Part shown: in pieces, positions 6,663 to 11,774 of the stretch | How the letters are laid out: every line of letters begins with the position of its first letter | How positions within the stretch are numbered: the first letter of the stretch is position 1 | IMG/VR virus record: IMGVR_UViG_3300030107_001934 | Location: 1 to 22,253 of that record | From: a virus | Length of the DNA stretch: 22,253 nt | Reading direction: 5' to 3' (one strand) | Program-made: the position numbers and the translations under genes | The notes under the pieces: model-generated | What the model was told of the DNA's origin: nothing | Databases searched by the model: none | The model's input: the letters and a program-made list of their open reading frames with translations, nothing else

Positions 6663-7000
6663 GATGCAGCTAACCCCCAAAAGAAAAATGCTTTAATATT
6701 TCTTTTACCTTTATATCCTCTTTGTTCTTTAATTCTTTTAAGAATTGCTCCTTTTACTTCAATGCAATTCCATGCTCCCCATTTAGTTCCTTCAATAGTT
6801 TTATCATAAAATTTTTCCCATGCTTTAGTACCATATCTAGGATGTTTTGTTATTATTTTAAATCCATCTGATGTAGATATTGTACCATTGTATCCATCAT
6901 GTCCTTTTTCATACTCAGCTTCTTTAACAGATTCTGCATATGCTTGATTAGCATCTCTATATCTACCAATTTTTAATACTGAACAATTATGTGCTCCCAT
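6659..7000 (-). CDS. Hypothetical protein (113 aa)
   Basis: No named function. The segment ANQAYAESVKEAEYEKGHDG, then YNGTISTSDGFKIITKHP, resembles a pattern I have seen in small phage proteins (A-x-x-A-x-x-E-x-G-x-D-x-Y-x-GTI), but I cannot tie it to a characterised family. The rest is basic (KGAILKRIKEQRGYKGKRN) and ends in a hydrophobic FFFWGL. AAGGA lies about 8 nt before the ATG. It follows the 505-nt structured gap, so its message probably carries at least the 7033-7065 hairpin as a leader. Confidence 0.65.
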   Translation of the reverse strand: MGAHNCSVLKIGRYRDANQAYAESVKEAEYEKGHDGYNGTISTSDGFKIITKHPRYGTKAWEKFYDKTIEGTKWGAWNCIEVKGAILKRIKEQRGYKGKRNIKAFFFWGLAAS

Positions 7001-7032
7001 GTTATTTTCCTTTTATTGTTATTTAAAATTTA

Positions 7033-7065
7033 AGTGGGGACTGAACTCTTAAAACAATCCCCACT
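7033..7065 (-). repeat. Domain D1 hairpin, 8 bp
   Basis: AGTGGGGA (7033-7040) and TCCCCACT (7058-7065) are perfect inverted repeats around a 17-nt loop. It is the structure nearest the 113-aa gene, ending about 32 nt before its start codon. No T-run follows. Confidence 0.6.
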
Positions 7066-7191
7066 ATAGCCTATCATTTAATCTTAACTGTATACGCTAC
7101 ATCTATTGTTATTTATTACAAACTCCTGTTAAATAAACTGATGATTGCAAAAATACATCTGATTGTAGTCGCAGGAGATATGATAGGCTAT
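7066..7191 (-). repeat. Domain D2, 12-bp long-range stem with inner stem
   Basis: ATAGCCTATCAT (7066-7077) pairs perfectly with ATGATAGGCTAT (7180-7191), spanning 126 nt. Inside, CTCCTG (7123-7128) pairs with CAGGAG (7172-7177). A 12-bp perfect match over this distance is unlikely by chance among the few hundred bases available. Confidence 0.6.
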
Positions 7192-7194
7192 TTT

Positions 7195-7257
7195 TACACT
7201 AACTCACAACCCTTAGTCGGCGTGTTCGAACTTTGCTTGTTAATGTAAGCTAGTGTA
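7195..7257 (-). repeat. Domain D3, 7-bp stem with small inner hairpin
   Basis: TACACTA (7195-7201) pairs with TAGTGTA (7251-7257). Inside are GCTT/AAGC (7235-7238 with 7247-7250, 8-nt loop) and the palindrome GTTCGAAC at 7224-7231. It superficially recalls a tRNA acceptor plus D-arm, but the anticodon and T-arms are missing. Confidence 0.45.
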
Positions 7258-7264
7258 TAAATAA

Positions 7265-7365
7265 TAGGCTCTGGATAGTTACAACAGCAGTGATGAAGGT
7301 TCCTGTACTCGCAACGTCTTACGATGTGGTTTCCTATGTGCTATACACGCGTCACCAGAAGCCTA
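7265..7365 (-). repeat. Domain D4, 10-bp stem with one bulge
   Basis: TAGGCT (7265-7270) pairs with AGCCTA (7360-7365) and, across a single bulged base at 7359, CTGG (7271-7274) pairs with CCAG (7355-7358). The AGGCT core also occurs in the D2 stem, so D2 and D4 arms could exchange partners. Confidence 0.5.
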
Positions 7366-7377
7366 AATTAAAGTTAA

Positions 7378-7475
7378 GAGGGTTGATTATTATGCAATTA
7401 GATGACTCGAGTCCTTTATAAATGGATACCTAATTACTGCTTTAAAACCCTTAAAGTTTATAAAGCACAACCCTC
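7378..7475 (-). repeat. Domain D5, 8-bp stem with nested stems
   Basis: GAGGGTTG (7378-7385) pairs with CAACCCTC (7468-7475). Inside, AATTAG (7396-7401) pairs with CTAATT (7430-7435), and GACTCGAGTC (7404-7413) is a 10-base palindrome. AAACCCTTAA near 7444-7454 is a competing partner for the outer arm. The closing stem matches the KAGGGYKG form seen at 2833 and 7960. Confidence 0.5.
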
Positions 7476-7505
7476 AAAATAAGGGATACTTACTCACTCG
7501 CGCCG

Positions 7506-7739
7506 CTATATTGTATGAGAATTAGGAACGTCCTTTGGCGCATCTTCAGTATCCCCATACACTTCTTCTTTTAAAAATTTAATATATTTACCTTGACAAT
7601 CATGACTATAAGGTTTTTCAATGATCTTAATAATATCTTCAGCATCATCAAATTTTTCTCTTACTCTATATTTAATAAACTTAATAAAATCATCATCGGT
7701 ATTAATTTGAGGAGTTATTCCTTCTATATTTAAATACAT
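7506..7739 (-). CDS. Small acidic hypothetical protein (77 aa)
   Basis: Not recognised. It starts YLNIEGITPQINTDDDFIKF, followed by a charged helix (REKFDDAEDIIKIIEK), and a proline-rich acidic tail (EDAPKDVPNSHTI). AAGGAATAATT precedes the ATG, which lies 2 nt after the stop of the 65-aa gene. It is the last gene before the structured 505-nt gap. Confidence 0.6.
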   Translation of the reverse strand: MYLNIEGITPQINTDDDFIKFIKYRVREKFDDAEDIIKIIEKPYSHDCQGKYIKFLKEEVYGDTEDAPKDVPNSHTI

Positions 7740-7741
7740 AA

Positions 7742-7939
7742 TTATTCCTTATTTTTTACTACTAATGTGTTTTTTCCTTCAACAAATACTTCTTTTTCTT
7801 CTTCAGTTAATCCTAATACCCATTTAAGTGCTTCTATCCATCCTATATCTATTAAATAATCTCTTTGTTCTTCAGGTATAGGATTAGATAATATTTGAAT
7901 AAGACAAGTTATAATCTCATCTTTTGTTTTTAATTTCAT
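7742..7939 (-). CDS. Small helical hypothetical protein (65 aa)
   Basis: Not recognised. Predicted helical: DEIITCLIQILSNPIPEEQ, then RDYLIDIGWIEALKWVLGLT, with a charged end. AAAGGAG precedes the ATG by about 5 nt. The stem-closed element at 7960-8023 sits directly upstream, and its loop contains the exact complement of the core of this ribosome site (CTCC against GGAG), so translation may be modulated by it. Confidence 0.65.
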   Translation of the reverse strand: MKLKTKDEIITCLIQILSNPIPEEQRDYLIDIGWIEALKWVLGLTEEEKEVFVEGKNTLVVKNKE

Positions 7940-7959
7940 ATTTTCTCCTTTAATAATTA

Positions 7960-8023
7960 TAGGGCTGCCTGTTCACAAGGAGGATTGTTTGTGATTACAT
8001 GACGTATGTGGATGACAGCCCTA
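7960..8023 (-). ncRNA. Structured leader element R4, three-way-junction-like
   Basis: TAGGGCTG (7960-7967) pairs with CAGCCCTA (8016-8023). Two hairpins fit inside: CACAA/TTGTG (7974-7978 with 7989-7993) and ACAT/ATGT (7997-8000 with 8006-8009). In leftward RNA the first loop reads ACAATCCTCC, with CCTCCTT formed across the loop and stem edge, identical to the anti-Shine-Dalgarno core of 16S rRNA. The element fills the gap between the 83-aa gene's stop and the 65-aa gene's ribosome site. There is no T-run, so it is not a standard terminator. Confidence 0.55.
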
Positions 8024-8028
8024 AATAG

Positions 8029-8280
8029 TTAATAGTGCATTCTATATGCTGTAAGAGGCCCTGTATCTTCATCTTCCCAGTTCACAATGGTAAATGTTAC
8101 AGGACAATGTTCTTGAACATACATCAAATCATTAAAATCAATAACTTTCCAATATTGATATTGCAATGTTCTACCATCAGAACCATTCTTAAATCTCATC
8201 TCTTTCTTATCATATCCTCTCATACCAAGCAATAGTTTAATCTTATGCTCGATAGGATGATTAGCATTATCGAATGCCAT
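8029..8280 (-). CDS. Hypothetical protein (83 aa)
   Basis: Not recognised. It starts AFDNANHPIEHKIKLLLGMR and continues with FKNGSDGRTLQYQYWKVIDF and a beta-rich end (PVTFTIVNWEDEDTGPLTAY). A strong AAGGAG lies 7 nt before the ATG, inside the 3' end of the 46-aa frame, with which it overlaps by 14 nt. A small folded protein is likely; no motif gives a function. Confidence 0.65.
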   Translation of the reverse strand: MAFDNANHPIEHKIKLLLGMRGYDKKEMRFKNGSDGRTLQYQYWKVIDFNDLMYVQEHCPVTFTIVNWEDEDTGPLTAYRMHY

Positions 8281-8407
8281 GCTTACTCTCCTTGCTCATA
8301 ATTTTAATTTTACCATTACTTATATACACAACAGTATTCTTATTGTGCATCTCGACACCTATTATTTTATCAGGTATCTTTTCTTCAAGTTCTTTTAATG
8401 TTATCAT
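8267..8407 (-). CDS. Very small hypothetical protein (46 aa)
   Basis: The frame reads MITLKELEEKIPDKIIGVEM, then HNKNTVVYISNGKIKIMSKE and SKHGIR. A helix followed by two strands would make a small domain. GAAGGG lies about 7 nt upstream. It fills the gap between the lipoprotein-like gene and the 83-aa gene and supplies the latter's ribosome site in its last codons. It is short, so moderate confidence only; conservation in relatives would settle it. Confidence 0.5.
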   Translation of the reverse strand: MITLKELEEKIPDKIIGVEMHNKNTVVYISNGKIKIMSKESKHGIR

Positions 8408-8422
8408 TATTTTCCCTTCTTG

Positions 8423-8647
8423 TTAAAAGTATTTTAAAGTTTTCATCCAATACTTTACACCTTCTTCAGTATAATAATATCGAATGTTTTCCCATTCATA
8501 ATGTATCTGACAATATACAGTCATACTATCTTTATCTGGCAGTCTATCATACTTGTGTTTGTCATCAAATCTATCAGTAACTATATATGTTTCACCACTA
8601 TTCTTACAAGCTGTGAAACACAGCATCAATAATAATATATATTTCAT
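8423..8647 (-). CDS. Putative lipoprotein (74 aa)
   Basis: The N-terminus KYILLLMLCFTACKNS is a short signal peptide: one Lys, a hydrophobic run, then FTAC as a lipobox-like site with Cys14 as the lipidation candidate. The signal is shorter than usual and Phe at -3 is not ideal. The mature part is about 60 hydrophilic residues with several tyrosines (RYYYTEEGVKYWMKTLKYF) and no second membrane segment. A small envelope lipoprotein could act in superinfection exclusion or as an outer-membrane spanin subunit; no partner inner-membrane spanin gene is adjacent, so neither is shown. ATGA overlap with the 43-aa gene. Confidence 0.55.
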   Translation of the reverse strand: MKYILLLMLCFTACKNSGETYIVTDRFDDKHKYDRLPDKDSMTVYCQIHYEWENIRYYYTEEGVKYWMKTLKYF

Positions 8648-8775
8648 CGTTGCCTCTGTAATTCTTTAGAAATTTTATTTATAGCCATTCTATATGTCTT
8701 GGCTCTTACAGTTATTACTCTGTTATAATGGTTAAATACCCATTTATCTTTATTTTGCATTATAATTGTATTCAT
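8644..8775 (-). CDS. Very small basic protein (43 aa)
   Basis: Starts at an ATG preceded by GGAGGAATAACA, one of the best ribosome sites in the arm. The frame is open a further 53 codons upstream, but that part crosses non-coding-looking sequence and has no ribosome site, so it is left out. The product (KWVFNHYNRVITVRAKTYRM, then AINKISKELQRQR) is basic with a strand-strand-helix look. Its TGA overlaps the lipoprotein ATG. No family recognised. Confidence 0.55.
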   Translation of the reverse strand: MNTIIMQNKDKWVFNHYNRVITVRAKTYRMAINKISKELQRQR

Positions 8776-8894
8776 TGTTATTCCTCCATGTTTATTGTTT
8801 AAATTTTTTGTGTCTACCTTGCCGAAGGGTAATAAAGTTTGGACTACGGCCCAGCCTCTACTATCAATTAAGATAACAACACCACAAATAATTA

Positions 8895-9008
8895 GGGATA
8901 TGACCTGTAGAATTGATACATCAAGTGTACTCAAACTATCTTCAGACCACTGGGTATCCTAGTAACCAACTAGAACAAGGATTGGTTAAATCACAATCTT
9001 CATATCCC
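8895..9008 (-). ncRNA. Candidate 114-nt structured small RNA (R5)
   Basis: GGGATATGA (8895-8903) and TCATATCCC (9000-9008) are perfect inverted repeats; read leftward the RNA would begin and end with this stem. Inside, in leftward order, lie GATTG/CAATC and CTAGT/ACTAG hairpins and a possible GATAC/GTATC pairing. Two overlapping TATAAT boxes (9009-9014 and 9014-9019) sit directly upstream, and the second would place the first transcribed base at the first G of the stem. The -35 region is weak. A stand-alone RNA is inference; the repeat and boxes are seen. Confidence 0.45.
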
Positions 9009-9019
9009 ATTATATTATA
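9009..9019 (-). promoter_or_regulatory. Overlapping TATAAT -10 boxes
   Basis: Two perfect leftward TATAAT hexamers overlap by one base. A third lies at 9055-9060. A TTGGGC at 9031-9036 is 16 nt upstream of the box at 9009-9014 and matches the -35 consensus only at TTG. Their position next to the 8895-9008 stem suggests a local promoter, but A+T-rich DNA gives such boxes by chance. Confidence 0.3.
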
Positions 9020-9071
9020 TTAAAGTTTTTGCCCAAGTTATACAAAAATCTCATATTATACGAGAAAATAA

Positions 9072-9102
9072 CACTCTCGACACACTCAGGCACTCTCCGA
9101 CA
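9072..9102. repeat. Short direct repeat
   Basis: CACTCTCGACA (9072-9082) and CACTCTCCGACA (9091-9102) differ by one inserted C and are 8 nt apart. It could be a protein-binding pair or chance. No larger array is present. Confidence 0.35.
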
Positions 9103-9134
9103 ATGTTAATAAATAAGTCATAAATAATAATAAA

Positions 9135-9171
9135 GAGGTTGTGGGAGCTACTAAACTTCACTCCCATCCTC
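9135..9171 (-). terminator. Hairpin after first leftward gene, possible terminator or processing site
   Basis: GAGG (9135-9138) with CCTC (9168-9171) and TGGGAG (9142-9147) with CTCCCA (9161-9166) make a two-part stem with a 13-nt loop. In leftward RNA it is followed by a moderately T-rich stretch (TTTATTATTATTT), so weak termination after the 103-aa gene is possible. It lies 20 nt past that gene's stop codon. Confidence 0.45.
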
Positions 9172-9190
9172 ATTTAGATCAGATACCTAC

Positions 9191-9502
9191 TCAGGGCTTC
9201 AAAGTTAATGGCTGAACTTCTTCTTCCTCTGCTATCAAGGATTCAAACTGATAAGCTATACATCGCTTATTGATTGCTTGAATCTTAGAATTGAGAGTCC
9301 TCTGAAGATCATTATAACTTTCAGAATATCCGCCGAATACTACATTTCTTTCACCCTTATACTTAGCTACCTTAAACTTAGGCGCAAATGAGCGCTCAAG
9401 ATCAATCACCTGGTTCATAAAGAACTGTCTAGTGATAGGTGGCAAAGGTGCATCAATGTCTGAAGCCTTATCAGGCTTAGTATCTTTGCTATTCCAAGTC
9501 AT
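9191..9502 (-). CDS. First leftward gene, hypothetical protein (103 aa)
   Basis: Not recognised. It starts TWNSKDTKPDKASDIDAPLP, followed by a helical central part (RQFFMNQVIDLERSFAPKFK), a GGYSESYNDLQRTLNSKIQ helix and an acidic tail (IAEEEEVQPLTLKP). AAGGAG lies 7 nt before the ATG. Its codon use (more C-ending codons) differs somewhat from the very A+T-rich genes further along. Being first after the divergent promoter region, it is probably expressed early; a small early regulator or host-interaction protein is plausible but unproven. Confidence 0.65.
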   Translation of the reverse strand: MTWNSKDTKPDKASDIDAPLPPITRQFFMNQVIDLERSFAPKFKVAKYKGERNVVFGGYSESYNDLQRTLNSKIQAINKRCIAYQFESLIAEEEEVQPLTLKP

Positions 9503-9562
9503 TCATATTCTCCTTATTGACTTATTAATTAATTAATCAAATAAAATACAAATCAAAAATAA

Positions 9563-9598
9563 CGTAAATTCCATTTACGAAATCCCCCTTCAAGGGGG
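9563..9598 (-). promoter_or_regulatory. Two tandem hairpins in the leftward leader
   Basis: CCCCCT/AGGGGG (9584-9589 with 9593-9598, loop TCA) and CGTAAAT/ATTTACG (9563-9569 with 9573-9579, loop TCC) lie 4 nt apart. In leftward RNA the second is followed by TTATTTTTGATTT, so the pair could act as a weak attenuator ahead of the 103-aa gene. In the rightward sense there is no T-run. Confidence 0.45.
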
Positions 9599-9627
9599 TA
9601 TCTAATGGGAAAAAGGTTACATTTCAA
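9599..9627 (-). promoter_or_regulatory. Candidate leftward promoter
   Basis: Leftward TTGAAA (9622-9627) is separated by 17 nt from TAGATA (9599-9604), a reasonable sigma70-type pair. The predicted start falls near 9592, within the G+C-rich hairpin, giving a roughly 90-nt leader before the 103-aa gene. Sequence-only call. Confidence 0.4.
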
Positions 9628-9667
9628 AATCCTATAATTTTTTTTGTAAACAACTTGGTCGTATCAC

Positions 9668-9697
9668 TTGACTTTGATTTGACTTACATATTAGATT
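9668..9697 (+). promoter_or_regulatory. Candidate rightward promoter
   Basis: TTGACT (9668-9673), an 18-nt spacer and TAGATT (9692-9697). TTGACTT recurs 11 nt later (9679), so the region may also carry a repeated operator-like word. A lone TATAAT at 9724-9729 lacks a -35 partner. One of these probably drives the packaging and virion genes. Confidence 0.4.
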
Positions 9698-9749
9698 CTG
9701 GGCGGTGGTTGGGTTAAGGAATATATAATGTGTAGTAAGAAGGAAAAAA

Positions 9750-9968
9750 ATGGCGGAAGAGTTTAAAGAATTATCTCACCTTAATGAATCTGAGCAAGAG
9801 GCTATATTAGAGACAATTTCTAAGTCATATACTCCAATACAAATAGATAGTAAAATATATATGATACCAGAAGCTGTTAATGATTTAATAGATAAATTAG
9901 TAAGTAAGTTAGAAGATAAAGGTTATAACGTAACAATAGGAGAGTTGTTTGGAGAAAAGAACAATTAA
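9750..9968 (+). CDS. Small acidic hypothetical protein (72 aa)
   Basis: First rightward gene; not recognised. Helical and acidic: KELSHLNESEQEAILETISK, a short strand pair (PIQIDSKIYMIPEAVNDL), then DKLVSKLEDKGYNVTIGELF. AGAAGGA lies about 7 nt before the ATG. Its 3' end carries the AGGAG site of the TerS-like gene, with which it overlaps by 20 nt, so it is likely co-translated with the packaging genes. Confidence 0.65.
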   Translation: MAEEFKELSHLNESEQEAILETISKSYTPIQIDSKIYMIPEAVNDLIDKLVSKLEDKGYNVTIGELFGEKNN

Positions 9969-10731
9969 AGGTGTAGACCATTATGTATATGAAGATTATC
10001 AAGAGTTTAAAGAAAATTGTCCAAGTGAGGAAGTTCACGATGATTGGAGAACTGGAAACGAAGGCGATTGGGTTTACTCTGATGATGACCGCATAGTACA
10101 ATTACTTAAAGTAAGTAAGAATGTCAACCACCCCGGTGACAGAAAAAACTATAAATATGCAAATGGTTGGGTAAGAACTATAGTAGGTAGTTTTTTAAAT
10201 AGGCATACAGTTAAAATGGATACTGATTTCAATTCACATCCTAATAGGTATACATTTAGCAAAAATATAAAAGACACCAATAAAAGAATAAAAGAAAGAA
10301 AAAAAGTAACTAATAAAGAAAAGATGTTTGCTACTAATATTGTAGTAGGCATGGGAGCTGTAGATGCTTATAAGAAAGCATATAATGAAATGTCAACAAA
10401 TAAAGCTGGTAAGAAAGCAGCGATACTACTTAAACAGGAAAGAGTTATGAAAGAAATAGAAAAGTCAGTATTAGATGTCGCTAAAGGACTTGGTATTGAC
10501 CATGAATATATATTAAATAAACTAAAACATCTTGCTGATTATAGTGAAGATGATAATATTATATTGCAGTCTACTAAAGAACTGGGTAAGATTGTTGGAA
10601 CTTCTGGGAATAATATAAAACAAAAAGAATTAGGCATCGTAGGGATGTTTCAAGGATTTGGTTCTGAAGACTTGCAAATAGCAGATAGAAAAAAAATGTT
10701 AAATGAATCTAACTTAGAAGAAGAAGAATGA
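9949..10731 (+). CDS. terS: Terminase small subunit-like protein (TTG start)
   Basis: 260 aa. Residues 120-215 look like a Terminase_2-type small subunit: KEKMFATNIVVGMGAVDAYK, KAAILLKQERVMKEIEKSV, DVAKGLGIDHEYILNKLKHL, a helix-turn-helix-like unit followed by helices typical of TerS oligomerisation. It recognises the packaging site and hands DNA to TerL; it lies two genes upstream of TerL. An extra N-terminal domain of about 110 residues (EGDWVYSDDDRIVQLLKVS, ANGWVRTIVGSFLNRHT) is not part of the usual subunit. The start is TTG with AGGAG 6 nt upstream; no in-frame ATG exists until residue 90. The stop overlaps the next ATG. Confidence 0.7.
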   Translation: MEKRTIKGVDHYVYEDYQEFKENCPSEEVHDDWRTGNEGDWVYSDDDRIVQLLKVSKNVNHPGDRKNYKYANGWVRTIVGSFLNRHTVKMDTDFNSHPNRYTFSKNIKDTNKRIKERKKVTNKEKMFATNIVVGMGAVDAYKKAYNEMSTNKAGKKAAILLKQERVMKEIEKSVLDVAKGLGIDHEYILNKLKHLADYSEDDNIILQSTKELGKIVGTSGNNIKQKELGIVGMFQGFGSEDLQIADRKKMLNESNLEEEE

Positions 10732-11774
10732 TGAGAAAAGATGATGATGGTAACATCATAGCATGTCCTAAATGCGGATCAAGAAGAATGAGGAAAGATG
10801 GATGGTCGTATTGGAAAACAAAAAAAAGACAACGATGGATGTGTCAAGCATGTACAAAAAAAACATTAAAACCTGTCGTAGTAGAAAAATCGCCATTTGA
10901 ATTAGAAGAATTAGAAGAAGTAGATCACTTACCTATTGAAGAAATAATTGAACATCGCAAAAAACAATATTCACAAAAATTAAAAGCAAAAAAATCAAAA
11001 AAATTAATAAACATAAAAATAAAAATGCACGGGCCTATTGGGATACTTCATTTTGGAGACCCTCATGTTGATGACGATGGAACAGATTTAGCTGAAATAT
11101 ATAGTTTATGTAATCTTGTAAATAAAACAGATGGATTGTTTGGTGGGAATTTAGGCGATATTCAAAATAATTGGATAGGTAGGTTACAATCATTGTATGG
11201 GCAACAATCTACTTCAGCTAAAGAATCATGGAGACTTACAGAACATTTTGTTAATCAAGTAGAATGGTTATATCTAGTAGCAGGGAATCATGATGTATGG
11301 AGTGGAGATGGAGATCCATTAGAATTTATTATGAGAGAACATAGTGGTGTATATGAACAATGGGGAGCAAGATTAAATCTTTTATTTCCTAATGGAAAAG
11401 AAGTAAGGGTAAATGCAAGGCATATGTTTAAAGGTCATTCAATGTGGAACACAGCTCATGGAGTAGCAAAAGCAGCTCAAATGGGATGGAAAGACCATAT
11501 ACTTACTTGTGGACATACTCATGTATCAGGGTATCAAGTATTAAAAGATTCAGCCAGTGGATTAATAAGCCATGCAATTCAAGTAGCCTCATTTAAAATA
11601 ATGGATAGTTATGCTGAAAAATTAGGACTCGATGATAAGAATATATTTAATGCTCCAGTTACAATTATAGATCCTAAATATGATGACGATGATAATAGAC
11701 TAATAACTACTATATTTAATCCTTATGAAGGAGCAGAATATTTAAAACACAAAAGAAAAAAATGGAAGAAATAA
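10728..11774 (+). CDS. Zinc ribbon fused to calcineurin-like metallophosphoesterase
   Basis: 348 aa. Residues 11-46 form a zinc ribbon (CPKCGS, Cys13/16; WMCQACTKKT, Cys39/42) like those of IS1-type InsA proteins. A charged lysine-rich linker (residues 50-98) follows. Residues 104-300 carry metallophosphoesterase motifs in order: GDPH (Asp111, His113), GGNLGDIQNN (Asp144), GNHD (187-189), KGHS (His237) and CGHTH (His263, His265). Metal-binding residues all seem present, so the enzyme is probably active on a phosphodiester or phosphomonoester. Its place between TerS and TerL suggests a DNA-linked role at packaging; that is inference. Starts ATGATG overlapping the previous stop; either ATG may be used. 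Confidence 0.8.
   Translation: MMRKDDDGNIIACPKCGSRRMRKDGWSYWKTKKRQRWMCQACTKKTLKPVVVEKSPFELEELEEVDHLPIEEIIEHRKKQYSQKLKAKKSKKLINIKIKMHGPIGILHFGDPHVDDDGTDLAEIYSLCNLVNKTDGLFGGNLGDIQNNWIGRLQSLYGQQSTSAKESWRLTEHFVNQVEWLYLVAGNHDVWSGDGDPLEFIMREHSGVYEQWGARLNLLFPNGKEVRVNARHMFKGHSMWNTAHGVAKAAQMGWKDHILTCGHTHVSGYQVLKDSASGLISHAIQVASFKIMDSYAEKLGLDDKNIFNAPVTIIDPKYDDDDNRLITTIFNPYEGAEYLKHKRKKWKK

Larger units (their letters stand above)
7001..7505 (-). ncRNA. 505-nt gene-free region with five stem-closed domains
   Basis: No frame of useful length is open on either strand, and stops are dense. Instead five consecutive inverted repeats tile the region: D1 7033-7065, D2 7066-7191, D3 7195-7257, D4 7265-7365 and D5 7378-7475. 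D1 and D2 abut with no gap, as in coaxially stacked RNA. It lies between two leftward genes, so it should be transcribed leftward. Its local base composition looks less A+T-biased than the flanking genes. It is either a long leader of the 113-aa gene or a separate structured RNA. I could not match it to a known RNA family. Confidence 0.6.
8776..9190. other. 415-nt gene-free region with several inverted repeats
   Basis: No convincing gene on either strand. It holds the structured element at 8895-9008 with TATAAT boxes beside it, small hairpins at 8959-8973 (CTAGT/ACTAG) and 9061-9079 (CGAGA/TCTCG), a 12-nt near-duplication at 9072-9082 and 9091-9102, and the hairpin at 9135-9171 just after the 103-aa gene. 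It separates the first leftward gene from the rest of the arm. Confidence 0.5.

Noticed and set aside
7195-7257. tRNA-like shape: 7-bp end stem, 4-bp arm with 8-nt loop, and GTTCGAAC
   Set aside because: Only about 63 nt long, with no anticodon arm and no T-arm; GTTCGAAC is not flanked by a 5-bp stem. Treated as domain D3 of the structured region.
233-8580. Rightward open frames of 60-87 aa opposite the leftward genes
   Set aside because: They mirror real genes, are rich in Phe/Ile/Leu/Tyr from antisense A+T-rich codons and lack ribosome sites.
8776-8934. 53-codon N-terminal extension of the 43-aa gene, with a hydrophobic stretch
   Set aside because: No ribosome site at the upstream ATG, whereas GGAGGAATAACA precedes the inner ATG; the extension overlaps the inverted-repeat region.
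9523-9540. TTAATTAATTAA tract as a repeat or origin element
   Set aside because: Low-complexity A+T sequence; no iterons or other origin signs nearby.
9724-9729. Perfect TATAAT as the main rightward promoter
   Set aside because: No acceptable -35 hexamer at 16-18 nt; kept only as a note beside the TTGACT/TAGATT pair.
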